Shown: positions 23,774-32,063 of the stretch, one piece after another
Numbering within the stretch: the first letter of the stretch is position 1
How the letters are laid out: each line of letters starts with the position of its first letter
From: Palsa-1150 sp964531095
GTDB lineage: Bacteria > Myxococcota_A > Polyangia > Polyangiales > Polyangiaceae
DNA length: 64,000 nucleotides
Assembly (NCBI GenBank): GCA_964531095.1
Contig: CAZHED010000005.1
Coordinates: forward strand, 1 to 64,000
Direction of reading: 5' to 3'
Program-made: the position numbers and the translations under genes
The notes under the pieces: model-generated
Database searches by the model: none
What the model was told of the DNA's origin: nothing
What the model saw: only the letters and a program-made list of their open reading frames with translations

Positions 23774-26053
23774 ATGCCCGTCGACGAGCTGAACGATCCT
23801 CAGGCGGCTGCGGTTGCGCACACCCAAGGACCGCTCCTCGTGTTCGCCGGGGCGGGCAGCGGAAAAACTCGGGTCATTACGTACCGGGTCGCGAACCTGG
23901 TCGCTTGCGCGCGCGTTCCTCCCTGGCGGATCCTGGCCGTGACCTTCACCAACAAGGCCGCGGGTGAAATGCGATCGCGGCTCGAGTCCCTGTGCGGCCC
24001 AGAGGTCGCGCGAGCGCTTTGGGTGGGCACGTTCCACGCGACGTGCGCCAAGCTCTTGCGAGTTCACGGCGCTGCCGTCGGCGTCCAGCCGAATTTCGTC
24101 ATCTACGACGCGAACGATCAGAAGGCGCTCATCGCGCGCGTCCTCAAGGACCTCGACCTCGATGACCGGCGCTTCCCGCCGCGCTCCGTTCTTGCGCACA
24201 TTCACAAGCACAAGCAAGAGGGGCGGGGGCCGGACGAGGTGGCGGCCAACTCGTACATCGACGACATCGCGCTGCGATTGTTCCGCGCATACGAGCAGCG
24301 GCTGCGCGCTGCGAATGCCGTGGACTTCGAGGACCTGATCCTCCTCGTCACGCGCTTGCTCGAGGGCACCCCCGAGGGGGACCGCATCCGCCGTCGATAC
24401 GACTACGTGCTGGTCGACGAGTTTCAGGACACGAACGCGACGCAGTACCGTTTCTTGCGCGAGCTCGCCCGCGATCACGCCAACCTTTGCGTCGTCGGCG
24501 ACGACGACCAGAGCATCTATCGATGGCGCGGCGCCGACGTGCGCAACATCCGCGGCTTTCGCCGCGACTATCCCGGGGCGACGATCGTGAAGCTCGAGCA
24601 GAACTACCGGTCGACCGCGCGGATCGTCGCGGCTGCGCTCGCCGTCATCGCCCGCTCGAACGAGCGCGAGCCGAAGGAGCTATGGACCGCCAACGCCGAC
24701 GGCGAGCCGATCCGCATCGTGGCGGCGCGAGACGAGCGTGACGAGGCCGCGTTCGTCGTCGACGCGATTGTCCGCGCCCGCGCCGAGCGGACCCAAGCGG
24801 GCGACATCGCGGTCTTCTACCGCATTCACGCCCAATCGCGGGTTCTCGAAGAGGCGCTCCGCGCGTCCAACATTCCGTACCAGATCGTCGGGGGCACTCG
24901 GTTCTACGAGCGCTCGGAGATCAAAGACGCGCTCGCGTATCTGCGCATCCTCGTAAACCCGCGCAGCGACGTGGATCTGCTCCGCGTCGTCAATGTCCCG
25001 GCGCGCGGCATTGGCGCGACGACGATCGAGCGCCTCGCCTCTTGGGCCACGGCCCACGACGCGCCCCTCTCCGGCGCCCTCGATCACCTCGACGACGTCG
25101 GAAACCTCGGTGCCGCGTCCAAGAAGAAGCTCCTGGCTTTTCGCGACCTCTTGGGGCGGCTGCGGGCGGCGGGCGAGCAGTTGCCTCCGGGTGAGCTCTT
25201 GGAGCTGGTTCTCTCGGACACGGGTTACGTGCTGGCGCTCGAGGAGGAAGACGACGCCGAATCCGACGCGCGCATCGAGAACCTGCGCGAGCTCGTCGGC
25301 TCGATGAAAGACTACGAGGCCGAGGCGGAGGCGGCCGGCGAGAAGCCGAGCCTCGTCGGGTTTCTCGAACGGGTGACCCTCGCGAGCGACGTCGACGGGA
25401 TGGAGGAGGGAGGGCGCGTGGTCTTGATGACCGTCCACAGCGCCAAGGGCCTCGAGTTCGAGCGGGTGTTCCTGACGGGAATGGAAGAAGAGATGTTCCC
25501 GTACAAGGGCGTCGACCCCGGTGAGAGCGACGAGCTCGAAGAGGAGCGCCGCCTGGCCTACGTCGCCATCACCCGGGCGCGCAAGCAGCTGGTCATGGTC
25601 CACACCCAGACCCGCCAAATCTTCGGTAAGACGCGCTGGAACCGCCCGAGCCGTTTCTTGGGCGAGTTACCAGCGGCGACGGTCGTGCACCAGCCGACCG
25701 GCGCCCTCGACGCCGGGTCGGTCGGTCGCTACATCGACCGTGACCCGAGCGCCGGACGTCCTGTCGACGATAGCTTCGCAGGCGAAGCGCGGCGGCCGTG
25801 GCGTCACCCGCAACTCGCCGCGCCGGCGAGCGCGCCGCAGCCCGGCGATCGCTTCGTCGATCACGACTTCTTCGACGACCGCTCCGAAGACGTGGTGGCA
25901 ACGGGGCTGAGACGCGGCGCTCGAGTGAAGCACGACCGCTTCGGCGAGGGAAAAGTGGTGAGCGAGGCCAACGTGGGAGAGGCGGCGGTAGTCGCGTTCT
26001 TCCCGGGATGGGGGGAAAAGAAGATCCTCGCGCGCTTCCTCAAACGAGCCTGA
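23774..26053 (+). CDS. pcrA: UvrD/PcrA-type DNA helicase
   Basis: 759 residues. A superfamily 1A 3'-5' helicase acting in excision repair and replication-conflict resolution. It starts at the Q motif (LNDPQAAAVAHTQGP), then Walker A FAGAGSGKTRV, motif Ia AVTFTNKAAGEM, motif II VLVDEFQDTN, motif III GDDDQSIYRWRGAD, motif IV QNYRST, motif V MTVHSAKGLEF and motif VI AYVAITRARKQL. The C-terminal 45 residues form the Tudor-like module of PcrA/UvrD (VKHDRFGEGKVV), which in other bacteria contacts RNA polymerase. All key residues are present. The ATG at 23774 fits the family N-terminus. Confidence 0.95.
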   Translation: MPVDELNDPQAAAVAHTQGPLLVFAGAGSGKTRVITYRVANLVACARVPPWRILAVTFTNKAAGEMRSRLESLCGPEVARALWVGTFHATCAKLLRVHGAAVGVQPNFVIYDANDQKALIARVLKDLDLDDRRFPPRSVLAHIHKHKQEGRGPDEVAANSYIDDIALRLFRAYEQRLRAANAVDFEDLILLVTRLLEGTPEGDRIRRRYDYVLVDEFQDTNATQYRFLRELARDHANLCVVGDDDQSIYRWRGADVRNIRGFRRDYPGATIVKLEQNYRSTARIVAAALAVIARSNEREPKELWTANADGEPIRIVAARDERDEAAFVVDAIVRARAERTQAGDIAVFYRIHAQSRVLEEALRASNIPYQIVGGTRFYERSEIKDALAYLRILVNPRSDVDLLRVVNVPARGIGATTIERLASWATAHDAPLSGALDHLDDVGNLGAASKKKLLAFRDLLGRLRAAGEQLPPGELLELVLSDTGYVLALEEEDDAESDARIENLRELVGSMKDYEAEAEAAGEKPSLVGFLERVTLASDVDGMEEGGRVVLMTVHSAKGLEFERVFLTGMEEEMFPYKGVDPGESDELEEERRLAYVAITRARKQLVMVHTQTRQIFGKTRWNRPSRFLGELPAATVVHQPTGALDAGSVGRYIDRDPSAGRPVDDSFAGEARRPWRHPQLAAPASAPQPGDRFVDHDFFDDRSEDVVATGLRRGARVKHDRFGEGKVVSEANVGEAAVVAFFPGWGEKKILARFLKRA

Positions 26054-26064
26054 ACCGCGGAGCG

Positions 26065-26673
26065 TCAGAACCGACTCGAGTAGCCGAGGTACACCCCGCG
26101 GCCGTCGGCGCCGAATCGAATGCGCTCGATTTCGGCCGCGGCGCTCCACGTGCGCGGCGGCAGGAGGTACGGCAAGAGCGCCCCGACGAAGCCGGCGACC
26201 CCTGCCACGATGACGTGTCCTGCGCGCTCTTCGGTGGTCCACTCCCGTGGAAGGTCGTAGGAGCCGACCGCGATTCCGTTGATGAACGGGGCGGTCGCCC
26301 CCGCAAGCAGGCCAAGCGAGAGAGCGAGCGGCCAGATCGCACGGACATTGCCTTCGCGAGGCGACTCGCCGACCCACGTCGGCGAGCATTTCGGGAGCGC
26401 GAGCCACGCGCCGCCGATGGTCGCCCCCCACGCCAGGCCGATTGCCGCGGGGCCGCTCCACCGAAGAGGGACACTGTCCGTGTACTTGACCTTGTCCCAG
26501 CTGCCAAACCAGATGGTCACCGCATCGAGCCCGACGAGCCCGCCGAGGTACGCCCAATCGGGGCGGCTCGCCCGTGCGCACAGGTCTTTCTCGCGCGGTG
26601 TGACGGGGTAGATGTCGCCCGGAGCGTAGACGTACGCGCCGTGCGCCGGCGGGGAAGGGGGGAGCGAATCCAA
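26065..26673 (-). CDS. Uncharacterised membrane protein, 202 residues
   Basis: Several hydrophobic stretches (about 42-56, 73-91, 110-133 and 148-166, for example WPLALSLGLLAGATAPFINGI) suggest a multi-span inner-membrane protein. The first 35 residues are Pro/Tyr-rich and polar. The C-terminus, AEIERIRFGADGRGVYLGYSSRF, ends in Phe and could alternatively reflect an outer-membrane strand. It converges on pcrA with an 11-bp gap. No family recognised. Confidence 0.6.
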   Translation of the reverse strand: MDSLPPSPPAHGAYVYAPGDIYPVTPREKDLCARASRPDWAYLGGLVGLDAVTIWFGSWDKVKYTDSVPLRWSGPAAIGLAWGATIGGAWLALPKCSPTWVGESPREGNVRAIWPLALSLGLLAGATAPFINGIAVGSYDLPREWTTEERAGHVIVAGVAGFVGALLPYLLPPRTWSAAAEIERIRFGADGRGVYLGYSSRF

Positions 26674-26813
26674 AGCAGCGACGAATCTAGCAGGGTGCCG
26701 AGAAAGCGAGCGAACGCCTCGAAGCTAGAGAGGGCGAGCGAGGAGTGCGTGCGCCCGCGACGTAGCGCGGCGACGCTCGCCGCCGCTGCCGTTTTGCGCT
26801 ACGAGTCGCGCCC

Positions 26814-27722
26814 GTGTCGTCGGGCCCGCTCGATTCGCGAGTCTGGACGATCGAGGCGGTGCTTCGGTGGACCACCGACGACCTGCGATCGCGCGGGGTC
26901 GACAGTCCCCGCCTCGACGCCGAGCTCCTGCTCGCGCATGCCCTTGCCACGACGCGCATCCAGCTCATCGTCGAAGCCCAGCGCCCCCTCGACTCGCGAG
27001 AGCTGGGGCTCTTGCGCGAGCTGGTCAAGCGCCGGCGCGCGCGCGAGCCGATGGCGTACATCCTCGGGGAACGCGAGTTTTACGGCCGCCCCTTCCGCGT
27101 CGACCGACGCGTGCTCATCCCCCGCCCCGACACCGAAGCCCTGGTCGACGTCGCGCTCGAGCGAACGCGCCCCCTCTCGATGTGCATGCGCGCCCTGGAT
27201 CTCTGCACGGGCAGCGGGTGCGTCGCCATCACACTCGCGCGCGAGCGGCCGACCTCGTTCGTCCTGGGGACCGACAAGAGCGAGGAAGCGCTCGTTCTCG
27301 CGCGCGAGAATGCGCTTCGCCTCGGCGCCTACAACGTTGCGCTTGGTCTGAGCGACCTGTTCGGCGCCCTCGAGTCGCGAGACCCCGGGCTCACGCCTGC
27401 GTGCCGATTCGACCTCGTGACGGCCAATCCGCCGTATGTCCCAGCGAGCGACATCGCGCTCCTCGAGCCGGACGTTCGCGATTTCGAGCCGCGTCTCGCT
27501 CTCGATGGCGGCAACGACGGCCTCGCGACATTGCGCCGCGTGATCGCCGGCGCCCCGGCGCATCTGGTGTCGAGCGGCGGCGTGCTCGCGGTGGAAGTAG
27601 GCGCCGGCGAGGCGGGCGCGGTGGTCGCCCTGTTCGAAGAGGCGGGCTTCCGCGACGTCGAGGTGCGACGGGACTACGGGCGCGTCGAGCGAGTCGTCAG
27701 CGGCATGCTACAAAGACGGTGA
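26814..27722 (+). CDS. prmC: Peptide chain release factor N5-glutamine methyltransferase
   Basis: 302 residues. Methylates the GGQ glutamine of release factors RF1/RF2 using S-adenosylmethionine. The helical N-terminal domain contains SPRLDAELLLAHAL and PMAYILGEREFYGRPFRVD. The catalytic half has RVLIPRPDTE, the SAM loop ALDLCTGSGCVAITLA and the substrate motif TANPPYVP (near residue 205), with LALDGGNDGL nearby, all diagnostic of PrmC. It starts with GTG at 26814. The gene is separated from its usual partner prfA, which is not in the window, and is followed after 16 bp by a metallophosphoesterase gene. Confidence 0.93.
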   Translation: MSSGPLDSRVWTIEAVLRWTTDDLRSRGVDSPRLDAELLLAHALATTRIQLIVEAQRPLDSRELGLLRELVKRRRAREPMAYILGEREFYGRPFRVDRRVLIPRPDTEALVDVALERTRPLSMCMRALDLCTGSGCVAITLARERPTSFVLGTDKSEEALVLARENALRLGAYNVALGLSDLFGALESRDPGLTPACRFDLVTANPPYVPASDIALLEPDVRDFEPRLALDGGNDGLATLRRVIAGAPAHLVSSGGVLAVEVGAGEAGAVVALFEEAGFRDVEVRRDYGRVERVVSGMLQRR

Positions 27723-27738
27723 AGCTCGCAGACATTCG

Positions 27739-28878
27739 ATGTTCCTCTTCGGCCCGATCGCGCTCCTTGCCGTTCTGTACGCATGGGCGACGGCTTCTTT
27801 CCCGTGGCTGGGCCGACACCGCGGTGCCGTTGCCGCCGCGCTCGCGGGGCTCTGGCTCTTGCAGGTGCTCGCTCACTGGCTGGTCGGGCATGACTACTCC
27901 TCGACCGCCCCGCGAATGATCGTCGAGCTTGTCATGATGCCGCTCGTGATTGCGGCTGTCCCGATCGCGGCCGTTCGTTTGGCGTCGTGGGCCGTCGCGC
28001 GGCGCGCGAAGCCCGCCGAAGTGGCGGTCGCGGCGGGCGGGGCGATGACACGCCGCCAGCTCGTCGAGGCCACGAGCGGGGTCGCCCTGATCAGCGCGAC
28101 CGGGTCGATGCTCGCCTGGGGGATGGTGCGGGGCCGGCACGCGTTCGAGCTCCGCGAGGTGCCGGTCCCGATCGCCGGGCTTCCACGCGCCCTCGACGGC
28201 TACGTCATCGCTCAGATAAGCGACATCCACGCGGGCCCGTACGTCGGCGAGCGCGAGATCAACGAAGGGCTCGAGGTGGTGCGCAAGGCGCGTCCCGATC
28301 TCATCGTCGCCACCGGCGACCTCGTCGACTTCGACTCGGCCTGGGCGCCGATGGTGGGCCGCAAGCTCGTCGATCTCGCACCGCGCGACGGGGTCGCGGT
28401 CGTCCCCGGCAACCACGACTACTATGCCGACGTGGACGAGGTGACCGACGCGCTGCAAGCAGCGGGAGTTCGCGTGCTCGTCGACGAGGGCCTGGTCATC
28501 CGCCCTCGCGACGGCGGCGGCTTCGCCCTGCTGGGTGTCGACGACCGCTGGTCGACGCGGTACGGGCGATCGGGCCCGCAGCTGGAACGCGCGCTGTCGA
28601 TGGTTCCGCCCGACCGTCCGCGGATCCTTCTTTCGCATCAGCCTCCGACCGTCGACCTCTGGGCGGGGCACGTTGCGCTCCAACTCAGCGGCCACACCCA
28701 CGGCGGCCAGATCAACCCCGGCTTCTGCGCCGCCCGGCTGTTCTTGAAGTACGTGGCCGGGGCATATCGAGTCCGCGGAACGACGCTGTACGTGAATCGG
28801 GGGTTCGGCACCGTCGGGACACCGTCACGCGTCGGGGCACCGCCGGAGGTGACACGCTTCGTTCTCGTCGCTGCATGA
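27739..28878 (+). CDS. Membrane-anchored metallophosphoesterase (YkuE-like)
   Basis: 379 residues. The N-terminus has three or four membrane spans (about 3-20, 30-48, 60-85 and 108-125). The calcineurin-like domain follows with QISDIHAGPYVG, VATGDLVDFD, VVPGNHDYYAD, LLSHQPPTVDLW and LSGHTHGGQINPG. The last motif is typical of YkuE-type membrane phosphoesterases, some of which act on lipid or UDP-sugar substrates; the substrate here is not known. A TRRQLVEATSGVAL segment before the fourth span looks slightly Tat-like. The stop overlaps the next start by 4 bp (ATGA), so it is coupled to the PEGA lipoprotein. Confidence 0.88.
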   Translation: MFLFGPIALLAVLYAWATASFPWLGRHRGAVAAALAGLWLLQVLAHWLVGHDYSSTAPRMIVELVMMPLVIAAVPIAAVRLASWAVARRAKPAEVAVAAGGAMTRRQLVEATSGVALISATGSMLAWGMVRGRHAFELREVPVPIAGLPRALDGYVIAQISDIHAGPYVGEREINEGLEVVRKARPDLIVATGDLVDFDSAWAPMVGRKLVDLAPRDGVAVVPGNHDYYADVDEVTDALQAAGVRVLVDEGLVIRPRDGGGFALLGVDDRWSTRYGRSGPQLERALSMVPPDRPRILLSHQPPTVDLWAGHVALQLSGHTHGGQINPGFCAARLFLKYVAGAYRVRGTTLYVNRGFGTVGTPSRVGAPPEVTRFVLVAA

Positions 28879-29522
28879 GCGAACCCATCGTGGACGGGCA
28901 GGTGACTCCTTTCGAGATGCCCCCCCGCGCGTTCCTGCTGGCGATGGCTTGCGTCGCTGCGGCGGGGTGCTCTGGCGGCGCAGGGCACTCTCGGGCCGCC
29001 GCGGACGAAACGGCAGACGTCCAGCTTCACGCGCGCCCCAACGTGGCCGCGGCGCGCCAGCTCGACCAGGAAGGGGTGCAGAGGTTCCGCGAGGGTCGAT
29101 ACGCGGACGCAGCCCGGTATTTTCGGGCGGCGTATCGCCTCGGGGGTCCGTCGAGCGAGCTCTGGAACGTTGCGCGGAGCCGAGAGCGGCTCGATGACGC
29201 GGAGGGCGCGTGCGACACGATCGACGAGTACCTGGCGCAGCGCGACTTGTCGCCGCCGGACCGCGCGGAGGCGGAGCGCGAGGCTCGAGCGCTGCGATCG
29301 CGCGCTTCGGTGGTCACGGTGACCACCACCCCCGCCGGAGCGCTCGTCACAATCGACGGGGGGCAAGTGGCGGGGCCGACGCCGATCTCCGTCGAGGTCC
29401 CGCCGGGCCCGCACACCATCGTGGTGCGACGCGATGGCAACGCTGCCGAGACGCGGCGGATCGAAGCGCGCTTCGGCCGCGCGATCATCGTCTCGCTCGA
29501 CCTCGGTAACGCGCACAAGTAA
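28875..29522 (+). CDS. TPR and PEGA-domain lipoprotein
   Basis: 215 residues. A lipoprotein signal ends at VAAAGCSGG (Cys31 from this start; an in-frame ATG at 28917 would give a shorter leader). The mature protein has a TPR-like helical region with QEGVQRFREGRYADAARYFRAAYRLGG, then a C-terminal PEGA strand domain with VTTTPAGALVTIDGG and PPGPHTIVVRRDG. This combination is common in myxobacterial surface proteins and often accompanies Ser/Thr kinases. It overlaps the membrane phosphoesterase gene by 4 bp and precedes a HAD phosphatase by 19 bp. Confidence 0.8.
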   Translation: MSEPIVDGQVTPFEMPPRAFLLAMACVAAAGCSGGAGHSRAAADETADVQLHARPNVAAARQLDQEGVQRFREGRYADAARYFRAAYRLGGPSSELWNVARSRERLDDAEGACDTIDEYLAQRDLSPPDRAEAEREARALRSRASVVTVTTTPAGALVTIDGGQVAGPTPISVEVPPGPHTIVVRRDGNAAETRRIEARFGRAIIVSLDLGNAHK

Positions 29523-29541
29523 AAGGCCCCCTGGCGCAGCC

Positions 29542-30207
29542 GTGATCGCAACGCTCTTCGACTTCGACGGAGTCCTGGTGGACAGCGAGCCCGTGCACCT
29601 GGCCGCATTCAACGACGTCCTCGCGTCGCGCGGTCTGGGAATCGACGCGCTGACGTACGCCGAGCGTTACCTGAGCCTCGACGACGCAGGCGTGTTCCGC
29701 GAGGTCCTTTCGTCCGCCGGGCGCACGCCCGATGACCAAGAGATACGCGCGCTCGTCGAGGCGAAGAGCCCGCGCTTCTTGGCCCGCTTCGCGGCCGGTT
29801 TCCGCGTCTTCCCGGGCGCCGCGGACCTGGTGGTGCGCCGGGCCGCGCGCGGCCCCGTCGGGATCGTCTCGGGCGCACTGGAGAGCGAGATCGCGTTCGC
29901 GCTGAAAAAGATGGGCGTCACCGGCGCAGTCGCCTTTGTCGTCAGCGCCGAGCGCACGGCGGCTTCGAAGCCCGATCCCGCTCCGTACCGGCTGGCGCTC
30001 GAAGAGCTGCGTTCGCTGGGTCACGCCGCCGGCGCCGTCGTGGTCGAGGACTCGCTCGGCGGGGTGACGTCCGCCAAGAGTGCTGGGCTGCGATGCGTCG
30101 CCGTCGCGCACTCGTACAGCGCGCCAGAATTGAGGTCCGCGGGCGCCGATGAGGTCGCGGCGGATCTCGCATCGCTGACCGACGAGCTCCTGGAGCGGGG
30201 CGCGTGA
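29542..30207 (+). CDS. HAD-superfamily hydrolase, beta-phosphoglucomutase/phosphatase type
   Basis: 221 residues. The first motif is TLFDFDGVLVDSEPVHLAAF, with the nucleophile Asp followed two residues on by the acid/base Asp. A helical cap follows, then motif II (GIVSGALESEI), the motif III Lys in SKPDPAPYRLAL, and motif IV VVVEDSLGGVTSAKSAG. This is the layout of small sugar-phosphate phosphatases and beta-phosphoglucomutases; the two cannot be separated by eye. The GTG start at 29542 gives the family N-terminus. It overlaps the following glycosidase-like gene by 4 bp (GTGA), which suggests a shared carbohydrate job. Confidence 0.87.
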   Translation: MIATLFDFDGVLVDSEPVHLAAFNDVLASRGLGIDALTYAERYLSLDDAGVFREVLSSAGRTPDDQEIRALVEAKSPRFLARFAAGFRVFPGAADLVVRRAARGPVGIVSGALESEIAFALKKMGVTGAVAFVVSAERTAASKPDPAPYRLALEELRSLGHAAGAVVVEDSLGGVTSAKSAGLRCVAVAHSYSAPELRSAGADEVAADLASLTDELLERGA

Positions 30208-31334
30208 GCGGCAATGCGCCGCTCGCTTTTGCGGTAGCCGCCCAGCTCGCCTTCGCATCGCCTGGCGCCGACGCGTGGAAGCGCGCGGAGCTCGGCGGCG
30301 TGCGCGGGGTCACGATCGGTCCGATCGAAAATAGCTACCACCGCGGGGTGGGCTACGGATCTCCCGCCTACGATCGCGCGCTCACCGAGGCGCGCGCCGC
30401 CGGTGCCACGTGGGTCGCCATCACCCCCTTCGGCCGCGTCGCCGACCTCTCGGGCACTGGTGTGGACCTCACGTTCGAGGCGCCGTTCGCGCTCAACCGG
30501 CGAGACGTCGGGCGCGCGGTGATCATGGCGCACGCGCACGGGCTGCACGCGCTACTCGTGCCCCAGCTGTGGATCGAGTCGGGCGACTGGCGCGGCTACC
30601 TCGCTCCGAAGGGGGACGAAGGCTGGGATCGCTGGGCGGAGAGCTATGGCAGGTTCATCCGAACCTGGGCCGAAGTGGCCGAGGACACGCAAGCAGACAT
30701 GTTCTCGGTGGGAGTCGAGCTCCGCTCGTGGGTGACGACGACGCACGCGCCCAGCTTCGCGCGCATCGTTCGCGAGGTGCGTGGCGTCTACCACGGCCTT
30801 CTGACCTACTCGGCCAACTGGGACGACGTCGAACAGACTGCGATCGTGGGCGACCTCGACGTCATCGGCGTCAACGCGTTTTTTCCCCTGGCCGACACCC
30901 CGGGGGCCGCTCCGGACAAGCTGCTCGAAGGCGGGCGCAAGGTTCGCGCGACGATCCACGCCCTCGCCGAGAGCTGGGGCAAGCCTCTCCTCTTCACCGA
31001 AGCAGGCTATACGGCTCGGCCGGACCCCGCGGTCCGCCCGTGGGAGTGGCCGGACATCATGAGCGGCGTCCGGGTCGACGAGGCGGCGCAGGCGGCTGCG
31101 TATCGCGCGCTCGTGGGGCCGTTGCTGGACGAGCCCGACTTCGCCGGTTTCTTCGTGTGGCGCGTGTATGCCGACCCGGACGACGTCTCGCAAGAGGCGC
31201 CCTGGGGCTTCTCGCCGCGGGGCAAGCTTGCCGAGCTCGTCGTGCGCGACGCGTTTTCGGCGCCCTGGGCGTGCGACCCCTGGTGGCGGCCGCGCTGGGG
31301 CGAGCGCGCGCGGACGCCCGGTATTTATCCCTAG
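30204..31334 (+). CDS. Glycoside hydrolase GH113-like TIM-barrel protein
   Basis: 376 residues. The barrel opens with GVTIGPIENSYHRGVGYGSP and contains VAITPFGRV and VPQLWIESGDWRG. Two carboxylates sit where GH113/clan-A enzymes need them: Glu172 in SVGVELRSW (acid/base) and Glu266 in LLFTEAGYTARP (nucleophile), followed by FFVWRVYADP. GH113 members hydrolyse beta-mannan, but several bacterial relatives are uncharacterised. The N-terminus (PLAFAVAAQLAFASPGADA) could be a weak signal peptide, so location is unclear. The GTG start overlaps the HAD gene stop. After it comes the longest gene-poor stretch of the window. Confidence 0.78.
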   Translation: MSGNAPLAFAVAAQLAFASPGADAWKRAELGGVRGVTIGPIENSYHRGVGYGSPAYDRALTEARAAGATWVAITPFGRVADLSGTGVDLTFEAPFALNRRDVGRAVIMAHAHGLHALLVPQLWIESGDWRGYLAPKGDEGWDRWAESYGRFIRTWAEVAEDTQADMFSVGVELRSWVTTTHAPSFARIVREVRGVYHGLLTYSANWDDVEQTAIVGDLDVIGVNAFFPLADTPGAAPDKLLEGGRKVRATIHALAESWGKPLLFTEAGYTARPDPAVRPWEWPDIMSGVRVDEAAQAAAYRALVGPLLDEPDFAGFFVWRVYADPDDVSQEAPWGFSPRGKLAELVVRDAFSAPWACDPWWRPRWGERARTPGIYP

Positions 31335-31391
31335 GGCCTGGTTTCCGATCGTGCCCGTGCCCGTGCCCGGGGTTTCCATCGGCGCGGCGGC

Positions 31392-31895
31392 GTGGAGACA
31401 ACGGGACGACGTAAGGCGTTGGTTCCTTTCGTGGTAGAGCCGCACCCTCAAGGCGTGGCGGCGGCTCCTCATCATGAGGCGCCGCCTCCTCATCGTGAGG
31501 AGGCGCCGCCTCGAGACGGGAAGGCGGCGCCACCACGCGAGAATGGGCAGTCTCACGTCGAGCCGGCCCTTCCTCGCCGCGAGAACGCCCTTTCTGGCAC
31601 GTTGGCGCCGCCGCCCCGCGACGAGGCGGCCACGCCCCCGAACGAGGCGACGGCGCCTCACGATGGGGAGGCGGCGCCTCATGGTGAGGAGGCACCGCCA
31701 CACCGTGAGAAGGCACCGCCCGACGGTGATGCGTCCCGTTCCCCACAGCGGGGACCGGCTCCTCCAGGCGAGGACCCGCCTTCCCGCGCCCGGACCGCCA
31801 CCCCGGTGCGGAAGAAAGAGAACCGCCAGGGGCGCCAGGGGCGCCAGGGATTGGATGAGCCAGATCCTCGAGGATTCTTCCCTTGGCGCTCCTAG
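31392..31895 (+). CDS. Possible Pro-rich heptad-repeat protein (doubtful)
   Basis: A 167-codon frame starting with GTG passes through thirteen 21-bp repeats, which would encode seven-residue units such as EAPPPHR, EEAPPHR and EKAPPDG. Among the better-preserved units the fifth codon is always Pro but uses CCT, CCA or CCC, a synonymous pattern that hints at translation. Against this, there is no convincing ribosome site, no signal peptide and no recognisable domain. The last 28 codons also run into a large inverted repeat that supplies the end of the frame. It may be a real small repeat protein, a relic, or chance. Confidence 0.25.
   Translation: METTGRRKALVPFVVEPHPQGVAAAPHHEAPPPHREEAPPRDGKAAPPRENGQSHVEPALPRRENALSGTLAPPPRDEAATPPNEATAPHDGEAAPHGEEAPPHREKAPPDGDASRSPQRGPAPPGEDPPSRARTATPVRKKENRQGRQGRQGLDEPDPRGFFPWRS
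31455..31727. repeat. Thirteen tandem degenerate 21-bp repeats
   Basis: Thirteen units of exactly 21 bp run without spacers or phase breaks, consensus roughly GAGGAGGCGCCGCCTCATGGT. Units at both ends (31455-31517 and 31644-31727) match best; the middle ones are more worn. Because 21 is a multiple of three, the array stays open in several frames on both strands. It looks like an old minisatellite or a repeat-protein gene. Confidence 0.85.
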
Positions 31896-31918
31896 CGCTC
31901 CTGGCGGTTTCTCTCTTC
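31811..31918. repeat. Large imperfect inverted repeat with 39-bp arms
   Basis: The left arm 31811-31849 and right arm 31880-31918 are reverse complements over most of their length (roughly four in five positions). Both are built from the short motif CGCCAGGGG/CGCTCCTGGCG. The 30-bp loop contains a perfect 12-bp palindrome ATCCTCGAGGAT (31864-31875). Arms built from repeated GCGCCAAGG-like words recur between genes in several bacterial phyla as far as I remember, so this may be a dispersed non-autonomous element. No coding capacity. Confidence 0.75.
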
Positions 31919-31967
31919 AACGCCCCGCCAAAGTGCGGACGTCACGCGGACGCGGACGTCTCGTGAT

Positions 31968-32010
31968 CGCGCACATGCTGTGCGCGTGAACCCGGCGGCT
32001 GCGCCGCCGG
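31968..32010. terminator. Two tandem hairpins between convergent genes
   Basis: CGCGCACA-TGC-TGTGCGCG (31968-31986) has an 8-bp stem. CCGGCGGC-TGC-GCCGCCGG (31992-32010) has a perfect 8-bp stem within AACCC...CTT flanks. They lie just past the stop of the minus-strand M15 gene and downstream of the plus-strand glycosidase gene, the right place for a bidirectional terminator, although neither side has a T-run. The second hairpin resembles the one at 38319-38342. Confidence 0.5.
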
Positions 32011-32063
32011 CTTGATGACGCGGCACAACAAGTGGCGTGCGCGTGCGCGTGACGAGCCCAGGC

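Noticed and set aside
31455..31727. CRISPR array
   Set aside because: Units are contiguous without unique spacers, the period is 21 bp, and no cas gene is in the window. The array at 56052-56300 fails for the same reason.
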